Shown piece by piece: positions 60,941 to 64,000 of a stretch of 64,000 bases of DNA (within the stretch, counting starts at the first letter, position 1; every line of letters starts with the position of its first letter). The notes beneath the pieces are model-generated. The model was not told where the DNA came from, did not search any database, and worked only from the letters and a program-made list of their open reading frames with translations. Origin of the DNA: Microbacterium galbinum (GTDB lineage: Bacteria; Actinomycetota; Actinomycetes; Actinomycetales; Microbacteriaceae); the NCBI RefSeq assembly GCF_023091225.1, contig NZ_JAHWXM010000001.1, forward strand, positions 1,674,001 to 1,738,000. Direction: 5' to 3'. The position numbers and the translations under genes were made by a program.

Positions 60941-63223
60941 TCAGTGGCTCGAGACCTTGCGCTCATCGGCGAGGATCGGCTCCCACTGCTTCTCGAGCTC
61001 GCGCTCGTCGGCGTTGGGCAGGAAGCCCGCCGGGGCGAACCGGCGGGAGGCGACCGGTTCGTCTTCGGTGTTCTCGCCGCCGCCGTTGCGGATCGCCTTG
61101 ATGGTGACGACGATCGCCGCGATCATGACGATCAGCGCGAGCGTCACGAAGATGATCGAGAGCGTGCCCTGCACGGCCGTGTTGCGGATGACCGCCTCGA
61201 GCACCTCGCGTTCGCCGAGCGACGTGTCACCGGTGTTCAGCGCCTCGAGGTAGCGGAAGTGGTTCGCCCAGTATCCGATCGCCGGGACCGGCGAGAAGAT
61301 CTTGTAGAGCGAGGCCGTGACCGTGACGACCGCGGTGAACGCGAGCGGCAGGCCGATGATCCACAACCACTTGACGTAGCTGCGGCCGCGCTTGGCGACG
61401 ATCGCCATCACCACGGCGAGCGCGATCGCGGCGAGCAGCTGGTTCGCGATGCCGAACAGCGGGAAGAACGTGTTGATGCCGCCGAGCGGGTCGGTGACGC
61501 CGAGGATGAGGATCGCTCCCCAGCCGGCCACCATGATCGCCGTGCAGATCCACACGCCGGGCCGCCACGAGACGTCGCGGAACTTCGGGAACCAGGCGCC
61601 GATCGAGTCCTGCAGCATGAAGCGGGCGACGCGGGTGCCGGCATCCACCGCCGTGAGGATGAACAGCGCCTCGAACATGATCGCGAAGTGGTACCAGAAC
61701 GCCATGAGCGCCTGCCCACCGAGCGCCTGCTGCATGATGTGCGCGAGGCCGAGCGCGAGGGTCGGGGCGCCGCCGGTGCGCGAGACGATCGACTCCTCGC
61801 CGACCGCTTGAGCCGTGCCGGTGAGCATCTCGGGGGTGAGGTTCACCCCCGTCAGACCCAGCGAGTTCACGAAGGCGACCGCGCCCTCGACCGTACCGCC
61901 CGTCACCGCCGATGGCGCGTTCATCGCGAAGTAGATGCCCTGGTCGATCGAGATCGCGGCGACGAGCGCCATGATCGCGACGAACGACTCCATGAGCATG
62001 CCGCCGTAGCCGATGAAGCGCGTCTGACGCTCCTTCTCGACGAGCTTGGGCGTCGTGCCGGAGGCGATCAGGGCGTGGAAGCCCGACAACGCTCCGCAGG
62101 CGATGGTCACGAACAGGAAGGGGAAGAGCGGACCGGCGAACACCGGCCCCATGCCGTTCTCGCCGAAGATGCTGACGGCGGGCACCGTGATCTCGGGGCG
62201 CACCAGGATGATCGCTCCGGCGAGCATCACGATCACACCGATCTTCATGAACGTCGAGAGGTAGTCGCGGGGAGCGAGCAGCAGCCACACCGGGAGCACC
62301 GCCGCGATGAAGCCGTAGATGATGATGCCCCACGCGATCGTGGTGCGGTCGAGGTGGAAGATCGCCTGGCCCCACTCGGTGCCGGCGACCCAGCCGCCGC
62401 CGATGATCGCGGCCATGAGCAGCACGAACCCGATGATCGAGACCTCGGTGACCTTGCCCGGGCGCAGGAAGCGCAGGTAGATGCCCATGAAGATCGCGAT
62501 CGGGATGGTCATCGCCACCGAGAAGACGCCCCAGGGGCTCTCACCGAGGGCGTTGACGACGACGAGCGCGAGGATCGCGACGATGATCAGCATGATCAGC
62601 AGCGAGGCGATGATCGCGGCGGTGCCGCCGATCCGCCCGAGTTCCTGGCGGGCCATCTGGCCGATGGTGCGGCCTCCGCGGCGCATCGAGAAGAACAGCA
62701 CGGTGTAGTCCTGCACGGCGCCCGCGAGCACGACACCCACGATGATCCAGATCGTGCCGGGCAGGTAGCCCATCTGCGCGGCGAGCACGGGACCGACGAG
62801 CGGGCCGGCGCCGGCGATCGCGGCGAAGTGGTGCCCGTAGAGCACGCGGCGGTCGGTGGGGACGTAGTCCTTGCCGTCCTGCTTGACCTCGGCCGGTGTC
62901 GCGCGGCGGTCGTCGGGGCGGGTGATGTACTTCTCGATCACCTTCGAGTAGAAGCGGTAGCCGATCAGATAGGTGCAGACCGCGGCGAAGACGAACCAGA
63001 TCGCGTTCACGGTCTCGCCGCGCACGATCGCGAGCATCACCCAGGCGACACCGCCGAGCAGCGCGATCGCCGTCCAGATCAGGATCTTCGGGAGGGTCCA
63101 GCGCCGGCTCTTCTCCTCGTGCTCGGGAGAGAGGGCGACGGGTGGGAGTTTCGGGTCGGTGACGATGATGGGCTCGTCGTCGACGGTTCCGGCGCCGCGT
63201 CGGCGCGACGAAGGTGCGGTCAT
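60941..63223 (-). CDS. cstA: CstA family pyruvate/peptide transporter (760 aa)
   Basis: This is a large inner-membrane carrier of the carbon-starvation family, with about 16-18 helices. Landmarks are YGHHFAAIAGAGPLVGPVLA, LAGAVQDYTVLFFSMRRGG and CGALSGFHALIASGTTPK. E. coli CstA and BtsT take up pyruvate. ATG 63223 has GAGGAG 7 bases upstream, and the start is supported by family length. The -10 TAGCGT at 63261-63266 gives a leader of about 31 bases. A 24-base palindrome lies in the divergent intergenic region about 110 bases upstream. With the LytS/LytTR-symporter operon next door it forms a carboxylate-uptake neighbourhood. Confidence 0.95.
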   Translation of the reverse strand: MTAPSSRRRGAGTVDDEPIIVTDPKLPPVALSPEHEEKSRRWTLPKILIWTAIALLGGVAWVMLAIVRGETVNAIWFVFAAVCTYLIGYRFYSKVIEKYITRPDDRRATPAEVKQDGKDYVPTDRRVLYGHHFAAIAGAGPLVGPVLAAQMGYLPGTIWIIVGVVLAGAVQDYTVLFFSMRRGGRTIGQMARQELGRIGGTAAIIASLLIMLIIVAILALVVVNALGESPWGVFSVAMTIPIAIFMGIYLRFLRPGKVTEVSIIGFVLLMAAIIGGGWVAGTEWGQAIFHLDRTTIAWGIIIYGFIAAVLPVWLLLAPRDYLSTFMKIGVIVMLAGAIILVRPEITVPAVSIFGENGMGPVFAGPLFPFLFVTIACGALSGFHALIASGTTPKLVEKERQTRFIGYGGMLMESFVAIMALVAAISIDQGIYFAMNAPSAVTGGTVEGAVAFVNSLGLTGVNLTPEMLTGTAQAVGEESIVSRTGGAPTLALGLAHIMQQALGGQALMAFWYHFAIMFEALFILTAVDAGTRVARFMLQDSIGAWFPKFRDVSWRPGVWICTAIMVAGWGAILILGVTDPLGGINTFFPLFGIANQLLAAIALAVVMAIVAKRGRSYVKWLWIIGLPLAFTAVVTVTASLYKIFSPVPAIGYWANHFRYLEALNTGDTSLGEREVLEAVIRNTAVQGTLSIIFVTLALIVMIAAIVVTIKAIRNGGGENTEDEPVASRRFAPAGFLPNADERELEKQWEPILADERKVSSH

Positions 63224-63260
63224 GGGGTTCTCCTCGGGGTGCGCGTCATTGCGTTCCCCC

Positions 63261-63266
63261 ACGCTA
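63261..63266 (-). promoter_or_regulatory. -10 box of cstA
   Basis: TAGCGT on the minus strand, followed by GGGGG as in the tag promoter. The predicted start is near 63254, leaving room for the GAGGAG ribosome site. Confidence 0.4.
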
Positions 63267-63333
63267 GGAAACGGGCGCGGGGGTCGAGGAGCGGGAGCGG
63301 ATGCCGTGCGACGAGCGGCATCGACGATGCGAC

Positions 63334-63357
63334 GAACGGATGCCGCGGCATCCGTTC
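63334..63357. promoter_or_regulatory. 24-base perfect palindrome between cstA and the UvrA-like gene
   Basis: The sequence from 63334 to 63357 is identical to its reverse complement; the centre is GGATGCCGCGGCATCC. It lies 37 bases from the -10 of the rightward gene and about 68 from that of cstA. It could be an operator for either gene. Because the arms are the genome's common CGGATGCC octamer, chance assembly is also possible. Confidence 0.45.
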
Positions 63358-63393
63358 CTGAACGGCACCCAGGGCGATGTCCGACGTCGCGGA

Positions 63394-63399
63394 TACACT
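63394..63399 (+). promoter_or_regulatory. -10 box of the UvrA-like gene (leaderless)
   Basis: TACACT, seven bases before the ATG at 63407; no Shine-Dalgarno between them. Confidence 0.45.
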
Positions 63400-63406
63400 C
63401 GCGACA

Positions 63407-64000
63407 ATGCCCTCCCCCTCTGAGAACGCACCCGACTCGTTCGTCCGCGTCCGCGGGGCGAACGAGAACAACCTCCGCTCCGTCGACGTCGACATGCCAC
63501 GCGATCGGATCGTCGCGTTCACCGGAGTCTCGGGATCGGGCAAGTCGTCGCTCGCGTTCGGCACCATCTTCACCGAAGCCCAGCGCCGATATCTCGAGTC
63601 GGTGGCGCCGTATGCGAGGCGGCTCATCCAGCAGGGCCACGATCCGCACGTCGAATCGATCTCGGGCCTGCCCCCGGCGGTCGCCCTGCAGCAGCGGCGC
63701 GGCGCGCCCAGCTCGCGATCGAGCGTCGGCACCGTGACGACGCTGTCGAACTCATTGCGCATGCTCTTCTCCCGGGCGGGCACCTTCCCGGAGGGTTTCA
63801 CGACCCGGCTCGACTCCGATGCGTTCTCTCCCAACACCGTCGCCGGAGCCTGCCCGGAGTGTCACGGCATCGGCGTCGCACACACCGTCACCGAGGACTC
63901 GCTCGTGCCCGACCCTTCGCTGAGCATCCGCGAAGGTGCGATCGCCGCCTGGCCGGGCGCGTGGCAGGCGAAGAACCTGCGCGACATCACGATCGCGCTC
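63407..64000 (+). CDS. UvrA-like excinuclease ATPase, partial (N-terminal 198 aa)
   Basis: The frame runs off the right edge. It starts VRVRGANENNLRSVDVDMPR and has Walker A FTGVSGSGKSSLAFGTIF (about residues 38-55), then EAQRRYLESVAPYARRLI, as in UvrA. A zinc-type CPECHG appears near residue 150. Compared with housekeeping UvrA, the part after the Walker A is short, which is typical of UvrA2-like or drug-resistance-type paralogues. It is inferred to be a UvrA paralogue rather than the main uvrA, but the missing C-terminal part could change this. Confidence 0.85.
   Translation, partial: MPSPSENAPDSFVRVRGANENNLRSVDVDMPRDRIVAFTGVSGSGKSSLAFGTIFTEAQRRYLESVAPYARRLIQQGHDPHVESISGLPPAVALQQRRGAPSSRSSVGTVTTLSNSLRMLFSRAGTFPEGFTTRLDSDAFSPNTVAGACPECHGIGVAHTVTEDSLVPDPSLSIREGAIAAWPGAWQAKNLRDITIAL

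Noticed and set aside
1-64000. tRNA, rRNA, riboswitch, insertion sequence or phage genes
   Set aside because: None was recognised on reading; the accessory look of the region comes from repeats and duplicated operons rather than mobile-element genes.

Overview
The window is a high-GC actinobacterial chromosome segment. Gene content, short intergenic gaps, many ATGA/GTGA start-stop overlaps and frequent CGGATGCC-type octamers suggest the family Microbacteriaceae, probably Microbacterium. This is inferred from gene content and composition; there is no rRNA in the window to confirm it. No tRNA, CRISPR array or insertion sequence was recognised, and no gene-free stretch exceeds about 300 bases.

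Region 1 (1-25216, all leftward) is a type VII secretion/phospho-signalling locus. From a promoter near 25170 it runs: giant Ig-like/FN3 surface protein, MoxR ATPase, DUF58 protein, transglutaminase-like membrane protein, RDD-FHA protein, PP2C phosphatase, FHA protein, Ser/Thr kinase, FHA-HTH protein, RDD-FHA protein, and an EssC-type triple-ATPase with an N-terminal FHA domain. A zinc-ribbon protein of unknown function, its frameshifted tandem copy, and a WXG100-like small protein cut by the left edge lie beyond it. The promoters of the surface protein and of the WXG100-like gene share one 18-bp palindrome at the same distance from the -10 box.

Region 2 (25252-40432, leftward) is a second, divergent copy of the signalling part without the secretion ATPase: kinase, giant Ig-like protein, MoxR, DUF58, transglutaminase-like, DUF5684-FHA, PP2C, and a tail-anchored protein with seven E-x-T-[VI] motifs that look like phospho-threonine docking sites for FHA domains. 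Both regions resemble the PFNA cluster known from bifidobacteria (kinase, FN3 protein, AAA ATPase, DUF58, transglutaminase, phosphatase). A plausible reading is a kinase/phosphatase switch read by FHA domains that controls a surface structure and, in region 1, an EssC-type export machine.

Region 3 (40452-56805) is mixed: DNA-3-methyladenine glycosylase I, a zinc alcohol dehydrogenase, two small membrane proteins, an acyl-CoA oxidase, an HTTM/DUF5819 pair resembling SdpB/SdpA, a large sortase-anchored repeat protein, RecQ, a small GNAT protein and a pirin. Region 4 (56821-64000) looks like carboxylate uptake and its control: LytS-type kinase, LytTR regulator, DUF485 protein and SSS symporter in one operon, then CstA-YbdD. 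The window ends inside a UvrA-like gene. Eight genes or gene remnants have a -10 hexamer six or seven bases before the start codon, indicating leaderless transcripts.
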